A stretch of DNA of 64,000 nt from positions 62,001-126,000 of the forward strand of contig NZ_QOIN01000071.1 of NCBI RefSeq assembly GCF_003323715.1, written 5' to 3'. The position numbers and the translations under genes were made by a program. Source of the DNA: Streptomyces diacarni (GTDB taxonomy: Bacteria; Actinomycetota; Actinomycetes; Streptomycetales; Streptomycetaceae). Under the pieces are notes generated by a model. The model worked only from the letters and a program-made list of their open reading frames with translations, ran no database searches and was not told the DNA's origin. Every line of letters starts with the position of its first letter. Positions within the stretch are counted from its first letter, which is position 1. Positions 45,431 through 53,275 of the stretch are shown here, piece by piece.

Positions 45431-46672
45431 GTGGACACGATCCTGAGTCCTCTCTATACCGCTGTCTCCTGGATCATTGTCCAGTTCCATTCGCTGTTCG
45501 GCCTGGTCTTCGACCCGGACGGCGGCTGGGCCTGGGGTCTGTCCATCTTCTTCCTGGTGGTTTTGATCCGGATCTGTCTGATCCCGCTCTTCGTGAAGCA
45601 GATCAAGTCGACCCGGAACATGCAGGCGCTCCAGCCGAAGATGAAGGCGATCCAGGAGCGCTACAAGAGCGACAAGCAGCGCCAGAGCGAAGAGATGATG
45701 AAGCTCTACAAGGAGACGGGCACCAACCCGCTCTCCAGCTGCCTGCCGATCCTCGCGCAGTCGCCGTTCTTCATCGCCCTCTTCCGGGTGCTCAGCCACA
45801 TCGCGGACAACAAGCCGGTGGGCGTGCTCAACGCCGAGCAGGTCGACAGCGCCCGTAGCGCGAAGATCTTCGGTGCCCCGCTCGCCGCGAAGTTCATGGA
45901 CGGTGCCGAGCAGGTCAGGGACCTGTCCGCGTCCCTCGTCGACGTCCGCGTCGTCACGGTCATCATGATCGTCCTGATGTCGGCGTCGCAGTTCTACACG
46001 CAGCGCCAGCTGATGACCAAGAACGTCGACCTGACGGTGAAGACGCCGTTCATGCAGCAGCAGAAGATGCTGATGTACGTCTTCCCCGTGATGTTCGCCG
46101 TCTTCGGTATCAACTTCCCCGTCGGTGTCCTCATCTACTGGCTGACCACCAACGTGTGGACGATGTGCCAGCAGCTCTTCGTGATCAAGCGCAACCCCAC
46201 GCCCGGCTCCCGCGCCTACACGGAGCGCCAGGAGCGGCTGCGGGCCGCCGGCAAGCTGAAGGAGGACCCGAAGGAGGTCGAGGCCCGCGAGGCCGCAGAG
46301 GCCGCCAGGTCCCGCCGTCAGCAGCCCAAGCGCCAGACGAAGGCACAGCGGCAGGGCGGCCCCCTCGCCGCGGGTTCCAAGCAGGGTGGCGCCTCCTCGG
46401 CCACCGCGTCGCTGGAGAAGGACGAGTCCGACTCCGCCGAGAAGGCCGACTCCGCCCAGAAGTCCGGCACCACCGGCGGCTCGGCCACCGGCAAGGGCGG
46501 CCAGAAGAGCGCGGGCCAGAAGAGCTCGGGGCAGAAGGCGTCGGGTAAGCAGCAGGGCGGCGCCAAGCAGAGCGGTCAGAAGCAGGGCGGTGGCCAGGCC
46601 AAGTCGGGTCAGAAGAAGACCGGGCAGCAGCGCAAGGGCCCCCAGCGTCCCAAGCACCCCTCCAAGAAGTGA
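45431..46672 (+). CDS. yidC: Membrane protein insertase YidC
   Basis: Oxa1/YidC family insertase of 413 residues. The core has five hydrophobic segments, beginning at VSWIIVQFHSLF and including IFFLVVLIRICLIPLFVKQIKSTRNMQALQPKMKAIQERYK with the conserved Arg, SPFFIALFRVL, and FPVGVLIYWLTTNVWTMCQQ near the end of the core. The last 130 residues are a Lys/Gln/Gly/Ser-rich cytoplasmic tail with GQK repeats, likely ribosome-contacting. The preceding gene yidD acts with it. Confidence 0.96.
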   Translation: MDTILSPLYTAVSWIIVQFHSLFGLVFDPDGGWAWGLSIFFLVVLIRICLIPLFVKQIKSTRNMQALQPKMKAIQERYKSDKQRQSEEMMKLYKETGTNPLSSCLPILAQSPFFIALFRVLSHIADNKPVGVLNAEQVDSARSAKIFGAPLAAKFMDGAEQVRDLSASLVDVRVVTVIMIVLMSASQFYTQRQLMTKNVDLTVKTPFMQQQKMLMYVFPVMFAVFGINFPVGVLIYWLTTNVWTMCQQLFVIKRNPTPGSRAYTERQERLRAAGKLKEDPKEVEAREAAEAARSRRQQPKRQTKAQRQGGPLAAGSKQGGASSATASLEKDESDSAEKADSAQKSGTTGGSATGKGGQKSAGQKSSGQKASGKQQGGAKQSGQKQGGGQAKSGQKKTGQQRKGPQRPKHPSKK

Positions 46673-46692
46673 GCACCGAAGGAGTCCCCGCC

Positions 46693-47247
46693 GTGACGGA
46701 CACGACCGCCCCCGAGAGCACGGAAGCTCCCGAGAGCACGGACGCGACCGGCCTTGAGAACACCGAGGCCGAGACCGACAGCCTGACCCGTCTGGAACAG
46801 GAGGGTGAGATCGCGGCCGACTACCTCGAGGGCGTCCTCGACATCGCCGATCTGGACGGCGACATCGACATGGACGTCGAGGCCGACCGCGCCGTCGTCT
46901 CGATCGTCGGCGAGGGCTCCTCGCGCGACCTGCAGAAGCTGGTCGGCAAGGACGGTGAGGTGCTGGAGGCTCTGCAGGAGCTGACGCGCCTGGCCGTGCA
47001 CCGTGAGACGGGCAACCGCAGCAGGCTGATGCTGGATGTCGCCGGTTTCCGCGCCCGCAAGCGCGAGGAGCTGGCCGAGCTGGGCGAGCAGGCGGCCAAG
47101 GAGGCCAAGGGCTCGGGCGAGCCGGTGAAGCTGCGTCCGATGACCCCGTTCGAGCGCAAGGTCGTCCATGACGCGGTGAAGGCCGCCGGGCTGCGCAGCG
47201 AGTCCGAGGGCGAGGAGCCGCAGCGCTGCGTGGTCGTCCTCCCGTGA
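46693..47247 (+). CDS. Jag/KhpB family RNA-binding protein
   Basis: RNA-binding protein of about 184 residues with an acidic, Thr/Glu-rich start, a KH domain (GDIDMDVEADRAVVSIVGEGSSRDLQKLVGKDGEVLEALQEL) and a C-terminal R3H domain (LRPMTPFERKVVHDAVK). The family pairs with KhpA in RNA chaperoning and cell-wall control in Gram-positives. I prefer GTG 46693, with GGAG 8 bases upstream, over GTG 46669, which overlaps the yidC stop. Confidence 0.92.
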   Translation: MTDTTAPESTEAPESTDATGLENTEAETDSLTRLEQEGEIAADYLEGVLDIADLDGDIDMDVEADRAVVSIVGEGSSRDLQKLVGKDGEVLEALQELTRLAVHRETGNRSRLMLDVAGFRARKREELAELGEQAAKEAKGSGEPVKLRPMTPFERKVVHDAVKAAGLRSESEGEEPQRCVVVLP

Positions 47248-47999
47248 CCGGGTACGCGGGGGAGCCGCAGGAGCACACGGCGGAATTGCCGCCCGCTCCC
47301 CAGGCGGCACACAAGGCGTTCGGGGACAGCCTGCCCGCCGTGCGGCGGTACGCCGAACTGCTGGCGGACGCCGGGGTGCGGCGGGGCCTGCTCGGTCCGC
47401 GCGAGGTGCCGCGGCTGTGGGAACGGCACCTGCTGAACTGCGTGGTGCTCTCCGAGGCGGTGCCCGAGGGCGTCTCCGTGTGCGATGTCGGCTCGGGCGC
47501 CGGGCTGCCGGGGATTCCGCTGGCGCTCGTGCGCCCGGACCTGGAGATCACGCTGCTGGAGCCGCTGCTGCGGCGGACGACCTTCCTGCAGGAGGTCGTC
47601 GAACTGCTGGGGCTCGACCACGTGACGGTGCGGCGTGGACGGGCCGAGGAGATGCTGGGCACGCTGACGCCGGTGCACGTGGTGACCGCCCGCGCGGTCG
47701 CACCGCTGGACCGGCTGGCCGGCTGGGGCGTGCCGCTGCTGCGCCCCTACGGCGAGATGGTGGCCCTCAAGGGCGACACCGCCGAGGATGAGGTCCGCAC
47801 GGCGCGCGACGCGCTGCACAAGCTGGGGGTCGTGGAGACCACGGTGGAGCAGATCGGCCGCGGTGTGGTGGACCCCCTCTCCACGGTGGTGCGGGCCCGG
47901 GTCGGCGAGAGCCCGGGCGGTGTCCGCTTCGCCGCCAGGCGGGCCAAGGCCGAGAAGGCGGCCCGCCGCGCGGCGCGCGGCGGACGCCGCGGCCGCTGA
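47244..47999 (+). CDS. rsmG: 16S rRNA (guanine-527-N7)-methyltransferase RsmG
   Basis: Cytoplasmic SAM-dependent methyltransferase of 251 residues that modifies G527 of 16S rRNA; loss gives low-level streptomycin resistance and antibiotic overproduction in Streptomyces. Motif I is VCDVGSGAGLPGIPLAL and the region WERHLLNCVVLSEAV before it is typical. The C-terminal 20 residues are Arg/Ala-rich. The GTG overlaps the preceding stop as GTGA. Confidence 0.95.
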   Translation: MTGYAGEPQEHTAELPPAPQAAHKAFGDSLPAVRRYAELLADAGVRRGLLGPREVPRLWERHLLNCVVLSEAVPEGVSVCDVGSGAGLPGIPLALVRPDLEITLLEPLLRRTTFLQEVVELLGLDHVTVRRGRAEEMLGTLTPVHVVTARAVAPLDRLAGWGVPLLRPYGEMVALKGDTAEDEVRTARDALHKLGVVETTVEQIGRGVVDPLSTVVRARVGESPGGVRFAARRAKAEKAARRAARGGRRGR

Positions 48000-48004
48000 G
48001 CCCC

Positions 48005-48031
48005 CGGCCGGGCCGCACGACGGCCCGGCCG
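48005..48031 (+). terminator. Hairpin after rsmG
   Basis: Inverted repeat of 10 bp (CGGCCGGGCC / GGCCCGGCCG) with a 7-base loop, immediately after the rsmG stop. Confidence 0.6.
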
Positions 48032-48335
48032 CACATCGGCCGCGCCGTCGTGGTCCGGCCACTGCGGCCCGACCACTACGGTCCGGTTACCGCAGTCCGC
48101 CCGTCGTGACGGGCTCTGAGTCGCCACAGCCGTGTGCATCCCGCTGCGGCCCCGAGCACGCACTGCGGTCCCCTGAACTCCCTGCGGTCCGGGGAGTCCT
48201 GCGGGGCCACGGGAGCCACCGCGGTCGCGGTCGGCGCTGAAACGCTGATTCGGTTACGCGGTTACTCCATAAAAACGCTTACGGCACCGTGGCGCGGAGT
48301 GTCGCGGCGGCACCCGTCACGGCCGCGTGCATCGT

Positions 48336-48349
48336 GTTTCACGTGAAAC
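48336..48349. promoter_or_regulatory. parS: parS site upstream of parA
   Basis: Perfect 14-bp GTTTCACGTGAAAC, the Streptomyces ParB-binding centromere sequence, in the parA leader. ParB bound here may also repress or shape parAB transcription. Confidence 0.95.
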
Positions 48350-48492
48350 GCCGCTCTCTGTTGCACGGAATCATCAACCGAGGCCGCGCCGCCGCCGGTG
48401 CGCGCGGCCGGACCGCACCCACTCCTCAGCTCCGCTCCGACGTGGATTCGTCCACAACTGAGTGGGGCTCGCTGGTTCGCGACACCGAAAGC

Positions 48493-49701
48493 ATGGGAGG
48501 CTCTGTCCATAGCGAGCCTGATGGTGAGGAGAGTGAACCGTTGCGGTCCGACGCCAACATCGCGGGACCGATGGCCGACCCGGTCCCCGGTCCCCGGACA
48601 GAGTCAGGGGATACCAGCGCGGGCGGGGGCGCTCCCCGCGGTGACGCGGCACGTGAAACGCCACCGCCCATGGACGACACCCCCATTGGCCGTGCCGCCC
48701 AGCAGGCGGTCGAGGCGATGAACAGAGCCGGGGAGGGTCTGCCGCGGCCGGCTCAGACCCGGGTCATGGTGGTCGCCAACCAGAAGGGCGGGGTCGGCAA
48801 GACCACGACGACCGTGAACCTCGCCGCCTCGCTGGCCCTGCACGGGGCCCGCGTTCTGGTGGTCGATCTCGACCCGCAGGGCAATGCGTCGACAGCGCTG
48901 GGTGTGGATCACCACGCCGAAGTGCCCTCGATCTACGACGTGTTGGTGGAGAGCAAGCCGCTCTCCGAGGTCGTCCAGCCGGTACCGGACGTGGAGGGGC
49001 TCTTCTGCGCGCCGGCGACCATCGATCTCGCCGGTGCGGAGATCGAGCTCGTGTCGCTGGTCGCGCGGGAGAGCCGCCTTCAGCGGGCCATCGAGGCGTA
49101 CGAGCAGCCGCTCGACTACGTCCTCATCGACTGCCCGCCCTCCCTCGGTCTGCTGACGGTCAACGCCCTCGTGGCCGGTGCGGAGGTGCTGATCCCCATC
49201 CAGTGCGAGTACTACGCGCTGGAGGGGCTGGGCCAACTGCTGCGCAACGTGGAGTTGGTGAGGGGGCATCTGAACCCGCGGCTGCACATCTCCACGATCA
49301 TTCTGACGATGTACGACGGCCGTACCCGGCTGGCGTCCCAGGTGGCGGAGGAGGTGCGCGGGCACTTCGGTAAGGAGGTGCTGCGTACCAACATTCCGCG
49401 CTCGGTGCGTATTTCGGAGGCCCCGAGCTACGGCCAGACGGTACTGACCTACGATCCGGGCTCCAGCGGTTCGCTCTCCTACCTGGAGGCGGCGCGGGAG
49501 ATCGCGCTGCGGGACCCGCACGTCGAGCAGGCCCAGCAGGCGCAGGAAGCGCAGCAGGCGCAGGAAGCCCAGCAGGCCTACCAGGGTCCACCGGCGCAGC
49601 CTGCGGTGCCGTTCCAGACGCCACAGCAGCAACCACTCGGGCAGCCACCAGCACAACCACACCAGGCACAGCAGCACGGCAGCATGGCGGAGGGGCAGTG
49701 A
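48493..49701 (+). CDS. parA: Chromosome partitioning ATPase ParA
   Basis: Walker-type ATPase of 402 residues that positions ParB-bound origins. It has the deviant Walker A KGGVGKTTTT, VVDLDPQGNASTALG, and DYVLIDCPPSLGLLTVNAL. The N-terminal 110 residues are variable and acidic. The C-terminus carries QAQ-rich repeats. I start at ATG 48493 (MGGSVHSEPDG), which matches Streptomyces ParA N-termini; the frame extends upstream but without family-like sequence. Confidence 0.95.
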   Translation: MGGSVHSEPDGEESEPLRSDANIAGPMADPVPGPRTESGDTSAGGGAPRGDAARETPPPMDDTPIGRAAQQAVEAMNRAGEGLPRPAQTRVMVVANQKGGVGKTTTTVNLAASLALHGARVLVVDLDPQGNASTALGVDHHAEVPSIYDVLVESKPLSEVVQPVPDVEGLFCAPATIDLAGAEIELVSLVARESRLQRAIEAYEQPLDYVLIDCPPSLGLLTVNALVAGAEVLIPIQCEYYALEGLGQLLRNVELVRGHLNPRLHISTIILTMYDGRTRLASQVAEEVRGHFGKEVLRTNIPRSVRISEAPSYGQTVLTYDPGSSGSLSYLEAAREIALRDPHVEQAQQAQEAQQAQEAQQAYQGPPAQPAVPFQTPQQQPLGQPPAQPHQAQQHGSMAEGQ

Positions 49702-50927
49702 GCGAGCGACGTAGGGGCCTGGGGCGGGGGCTCGGTGCGCTGATTCCGGCGGCTCCGACGAGCACGGAGACCGCCGAGTCGTCGGAACCCGGTTCCGAGC
49801 GGCAGTCGCCGAGCGTCACGGGGGGCTCCACCTCTCCGACCGCGGTTCCGCTGCTCTCTGCGGAGCAGGGATCGCGCGGGGTGGCGGCCGCGAAGGTCGC
49901 CGCGCTCTCCCAGCGGGAGAGCGACGAGTGGGTTTCACGTGAAACGCCGCCCGCTGGTTTCGCCGAGGACGGCGCCGCCACCGAGGAGGAAGCCTCCGCG
50001 GAGGCGCAGGCGGCGGCCGGAGCGGTGGACGGCGCGTTCTTCGCCGAGGTGCCGCTCGACGCGATCACCCCCAACCCGCGGCAGCCCCGTGAGGTCTTCG
50101 ACGAGGACGCCCTCGCCGAACTCGTCACCTCCATCAAGGAGGTGGGTCTCCTCCAGCCGGTGGTGGTGCGTGAGCTGGAGGCCGGCAGCTTCGAGCTCAT
50201 CATGGGTGAGCGCCGCTGGCGGGCCTGCCGTGAGGCGGGGCTGGAGCAGATTCCGGCCATCGTCCGTGCCACTGAGGACGAGAAGCTCCTCCTGGACGCG
50301 CTGCTGGAGAATCTGCACAGGGCGCAGCTGAATCCGCTGGAAGAGGCGGCCGCCTACGACCAGCTCCTCAAGGACTTCGAGTGCACCCATGACGAGCTCG
50401 CCGGGCGGATCGGCCGCTCCCGCTCGCAGGTGACCAACACGCTGCGGCTGTTGCGGCTCTCCCCGGCGGTGCAGCGCCGAGTGGCGGCGGGCGTGCTGTC
50501 CGCCGGGCACGCGCGCGCACTGCTGTCGGTGGAGGACGGTGAGGATCAGGACAAGCTCGCTCACCGCATCGTGGCCGAGGGCCTGTCGGTGCGAGCCGTC
50601 GAGGAGATCGTCACGCTGATGAGTGGCGCGCCCAAGGGGCGGGCCAAGCCGAAGGGGCCCCGGGCCGGTGCCCGGGTGTCCCCCGCGCTGAACCAGCTGG
50701 CGGGCCGCCTCTCCGACCGCTTCGAGACCAGGGTGAAGGTCGATCTGGGGCAGAAGAAGGGCAAGATCGTCGTGGAGTTCGCCTCCATGGAGGACCTGGA
50801 CCGCATCCTGGGGCAGTTCGCTCCCGGGGAGGGCGGGGTACTCCAGCAGAAGCTCGCGGAGGGCGACGGCGGCCAGGGCGACGAGGAGCCCGAGGACGGC
50901 GAGCAGGCCGACGGGGATTCCGTGTAG
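49698..50927 (+). CDS. parB: Chromosome partitioning protein ParB
   Basis: CTP-dependent DNA clamp of 409 residues that loads at parS and slides outward. It begins with the ParA-stimulating RRGLGRGLGALIP, has the ParB/Srx domain with ITPNPRQPREVFDEDAL and the GERRWRA loop, then the helix-turn-helix (THDELAGRIGRSRSQVTNTLRLL) and a C-terminal dimerisation domain. Its own coding DNA contains a perfect parS, read as VSRET. GTGA overlap with parA. Confidence 0.97.
   Translation: MSERRRGLGRGLGALIPAAPTSTETAESSEPGSERQSPSVTGGSTSPTAVPLLSAEQGSRGVAAAKVAALSQRESDEWVSRETPPAGFAEDGAATEEEASAEAQAAAGAVDGAFFAEVPLDAITPNPRQPREVFDEDALAELVTSIKEVGLLQPVVVRELEAGSFELIMGERRWRACREAGLEQIPAIVRATEDEKLLLDALLENLHRAQLNPLEEAAAYDQLLKDFECTHDELAGRIGRSRSQVTNTLRLLRLSPAVQRRVAAGVLSAGHARALLSVEDGEDQDKLAHRIVAEGLSVRAVEEIVTLMSGAPKGRAKPKGPRAGARVSPALNQLAGRLSDRFETRVKVDLGQKKGKIVVEFASMEDLDRILGQFAPGEGGVLQQKLAEGDGGQGDEEPEDGEQADGDSV
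49932..49945. promoter_or_regulatory. parS: parS site inside parB
   Basis: Perfect GTTTCACGTGAAAC within the parB coding region, encoding VSRET in the variable N-terminal part of ParB. Confidence 0.95.
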
Positions 50928-50998
50928 GCACCGCACCGGTCAGCGCCGGTCGGTTTCGGGCCGACCATCGCACCAGTCACAACAGCAGAAACCTGCCG

Positions 50999-51048
50999 AC
51001 GAGCTGTCGCCCCATGGCTACGATGTCTGCCATGGGGCGACAGCTCGT
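50999..51048. other. 20-bp perfect inverted repeat over the GNAT start region
   Basis: The arms 50999-51018 and 51029-51048 are exact complements with a 10-base loop. It lies 71 bp after parB and includes both candidate GNAT start codons, one in each arm. It may end parB transcription and hide the GNAT start in a longer transcript. Confidence 0.85.
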
Positions 51049-51652
51049 TCCGCTCACGCTGGACAATCTCGCGGACCTGCCGGAGCGCTGCCGTGCCTGC
51101 GCCTTCTGGGAGCTGGGCCCGGTCAGTGACGAGGAGACGGTCGGCTCTGGCCGCCCGGACCGGGAGAAGGAGGCCTGGATCTCGGCGGTGCTGCTGGAGT
51201 GGGGCTCCTGCGGCCGGGTCGTCTACGTCGACGACGCGCCGGTCGGCTACGTGCTCTACGCGCCGCCCGCTTACGTGCCGCGCTCCTTCGCCTTCCCCAC
51301 GAGTCCGGTCTCCCCCGACGCCGTGCAGCTGATGACGGCATATCTGCGTCCCGGGTTCCAGGGGCAGGGCATCGGCCGGGTGATCGTGCAGACGGTGGCG
51401 AAGGATCTGCTGCGGCGCGGCTTCAAGGCGATAGAGGCGTTCGGGGACACGCAGTGGAGGGAGCCGGCCTGTCTGCTACCTGCCGACCATCTGCTGGCCG
51501 TCGGCTTCAAGACCGTCCGGACGCATCCGCGCTTTCCCCGGCTGCGGCTGGAGCTTCGCTCGACGGTCTCCTGGCGGCAGGACATGGAAAGGGCGCTGGA
51601 CCAGCTGTTGGGCAAGGTGCACAGCAAGGAGCCGGCGCTCCGGCCGCTGTAG
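51032..51652 (+). CDS. GNAT family N-acetyltransferase
   Basis: About 206 residues with the GNAT acetyl-CoA loop RPGFQGQGIGRVIVQTVAKDLLRRGFKAIEAFG. The N-terminal half (ERCRACAFWELGPVSDEE then GSCGRVVYVDDAPVGYVLYAPP) is characteristic of the conserved actinobacterial GNAT protein beside parB; the substrate is unknown. Starts at 51014, 51023 and 51032 are possible. I favour 51032 (MGRQLVPLTL) because the conserved sequence begins there, but no ribosome site is evident for any of them. Confidence 0.85.
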   Translation: MGRQLVPLTLDNLADLPERCRACAFWELGPVSDEETVGSGRPDREKEAWISAVLLEWGSCGRVVYVDDAPVGYVLYAPPAYVPRSFAFPTSPVSPDAVQLMTAYLRPGFQGQGIGRVIVQTVAKDLLRRGFKAIEAFGDTQWREPACLLPADHLLAVGFKTVRTHPRFPRLRLELRSTVSWRQDMERALDQLLGKVHSKEPALRPL

Positions 51653-51669
51653 GGAGTGAGCCGGAAACG

Positions 51670-51707
51670 AGCAGGGGCGCGGTTTCACGTGAAACCGCGC
51701 CCCTGCT
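51670..51707. promoter_or_regulatory. parS: parS at the centre of a 38-bp perfect palindrome
   Basis: GTTTCACGTGAAAC at 51682-51695 is extended on each side by 12 complementary bases (AGCAGGGGCGCG and its complement), giving 38 bp of unbroken dyad symmetry. It lies between the converging GNAT and trxA genes, so the same DNA can act as centromere site and as a transcription-terminator stem. Confidence 0.93.
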
Positions 51708-51776
51708 GCGTCGCGTCCGGAGGCGAGTGGGCTCGGCCGACGAAGCGCGTCGCTCTCAGCCGAGGGAGTCGGACTC

Positions 51777-52106
51777 TCAGCCGATGAAGTCGGAGAGGTC
51801 CTTCTCGATGGCGGCCTTCGGCTTGGCACCGACGATGGTCTTGACGACCTCGCCGCCCTTGTAGACGTTCATGGTCGGGATCGACATGATGCCGTACTTC
51901 GCGGCGACGCCCGGGTTCTCGTCGATGTTCAGCTTGACGACGGTGAGCTTGTCGGCGTGCTCGGAGGCGATGGCCTCCAGCGACGGGGCGATCTGACGGC
52001 ACGGACCGCACCAAGCCGCCCAGAAGTCGACCAGCACGGGCTTGTCGCTCTTGAGGACGACATCGTCGAAGTCTGCGTCGGTCGCGGTCACGGTGGCACC
52101 GGCCAT
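51777..52106 (-). CDS. trxA: Thioredoxin
   Basis: Small disulfide reductase of 109 residues with the active site WCGPC (C33 and C36) and the family segments KPVLVDFWAAWCGPCRQIAPSLE and GIMSIPTMNVYKGGE with the cis-Pro. It receives electrons from the thioredoxin reductase encoded just upstream. AGGAG lies 7 bases before the ATG. A longer open frame upstream is not translated thioredoxin. Confidence 0.97.
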   Translation of the reverse strand: MAGATVTATDADFDDVVLKSDKPVLVDFWAAWCGPCRQIAPSLEAIASEHADKLTVVKLNIDENPGVAAKYGIMSIPTMNVYKGGEVVKTIVGAKPKAAIEKDLSDFIG

Positions 52107-52182
52107 GGTGCTTCTCCTCGGGGTGTGGGGACTGCTGGTGGGGTTGGGGCTGACGGAAGGGGGCGGCTGGGAGCCGACACGG

Positions 52183-53169
52183 TCAGACGGCGGCGGCTGT
52201 CTTCTCCGGCTCGGCGGTCTCCTCGGCGTCCACGTCGGTGAGCGCCGCCAGGAAGCGCTCGGCGTCCAGGGCGGCCGAGCAGCCGGTGCCCGCCGCGGTG
52301 ATGGCCTGCCGGTAGGTGTGGTCCACCACGTCGCCCGCCGCGAAGACGCCGGGCACGTTCGTGCGGGTGGAGGGGGCGTCCACCTTGAGGTAGCCGTCCT
52401 CGTCCAGGATGAGTACGTCCGTGAACAGCTCCACACGCGGGTCGTGGCCGATGGCGACGAACAGGCCCGTCACGCCCAGCTCGCGGGTCTCGCCGTTCTC
52501 GGTGTCGCGCAGGGTCAGCCCGGACAGCTTGCCGTCCTTGCTGTGGATCTCGGCCACCTCGCTGTTCCAGGCGAAGGAGATCTTCGGGTCGGCGAAGGCG
52601 CGCTCCTGCATCGCCTTCGAGGCCCGGAGGGTGTCCCGGCGGTGGACGATGGTGACGGACGCCGCGAAGCGGGAAAGGAAGGTCGCCTCCTCCATGGCCG
52701 TGTCGCCGCCGCCGACCACGACGATGTGCTGCTCACGGAAGAAGAAGCCGTCGCAGGTGGCGCAGTAGGAGACGCCGCGGCCTGACAGCTCCTCCTCCAG
52801 CGGGAGACCCAGCGTGCGGTGCTGCGAACCGGTGGAGACGATCACCGTACGGGCGCGGTGGACGGTGCCGGTGGAGTCCGTGACGGTCTTGACCGGCCCC
52901 GACAGGTCGACGGCCGTGACATCGTCCGGGACCAGCTCGGCGCCGAAACGCTCCGCCTGTGCCCGCATGTTGTCCATGAGCTCCGGGCCCACGATGCCTT
53001 CCTGGAAGCCGGGAAAGTTCTCGACCTCGGTGGTGTTCATCAGGGCGCCGCCAGCCGTGACGGAGCCCTCGAACACCAGCGGCTTCAGCGACGCGCGGGC
53101 GGTGTAGAGCGCTGCCGTGTATCCGGCCGGGCCCGAGCCGATGATGATGACGTTACGGACGTCGCTCAC
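52183..53169 (-). CDS. trxB: Thioredoxin-disulfide reductase
   Basis: FAD/NADPH flavoenzyme of 328 residues that reduces thioredoxin. It has the FAD loop IIGSGPAGYTAALY, the redox pair CATC (C136 and C139), the NADPH loop VGGGDTAMEEA and the terminal FAD motif GVFAAGDVVDHTYRQAITAAGTG. It precedes trxA by 76 bp in the same direction. No clear SigR-type promoter was seen in its 106-bp leader. Confidence 0.97.
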   Translation of the reverse strand: MSDVRNVIIIGSGPAGYTAALYTARASLKPLVFEGSVTAGGALMNTTEVENFPGFQEGIVGPELMDNMRAQAERFGAELVPDDVTAVDLSGPVKTVTDSTGTVHRARTVIVSTGSQHRTLGLPLEEELSGRGVSYCATCDGFFFREQHIVVVGGGDTAMEEATFLSRFAASVTIVHRRDTLRASKAMQERAFADPKISFAWNSEVAEIHSKDGKLSGLTLRDTENGETRELGVTGLFVAIGHDPRVELFTDVLILDEDGYLKVDAPSTRTNVPGVFAAGDVVDHTYRQAITAAGTGCSAALDAERFLAALTDVDAEETAEPEKTAAAV

Positions 53170-53275
53170 GGGAGTCTTCCTTGTCTGCCGACTGCTATCC
53201 GGGATCTTGCGCCGAGGCTTTCACCCCGTCCAACGGATCCTACGGGGCAGACATTCCCGGGCTCGCGACCCCGTG

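Larger units (their letters stand above)
48000..48492. other. rsmG-parA intergenic region
   Basis: This 493-bp stretch contains the rsmG terminator, one perfect parS and the parA leader. The parA frame stays open through part of it, but conserved ParA sequence begins at 48493. A DnaA-box-like TCGTCCACA lies at 48447-48455. Confidence 0.6.

Noticed and set aside
45020..47662. 880-codon minus-strand frame over yidD-yidC-jag
   Set aside because: Arg/Ser/Pro-rich shadow translation without domains, opposite to four certain genes.
53170..53275. SigR-type promoter upstream of trxB
   Set aside because: Streptomyces trxBA is known to be SigR-controlled, but I could not place both GGGAAT- and GTT-like elements at proper spacing here.
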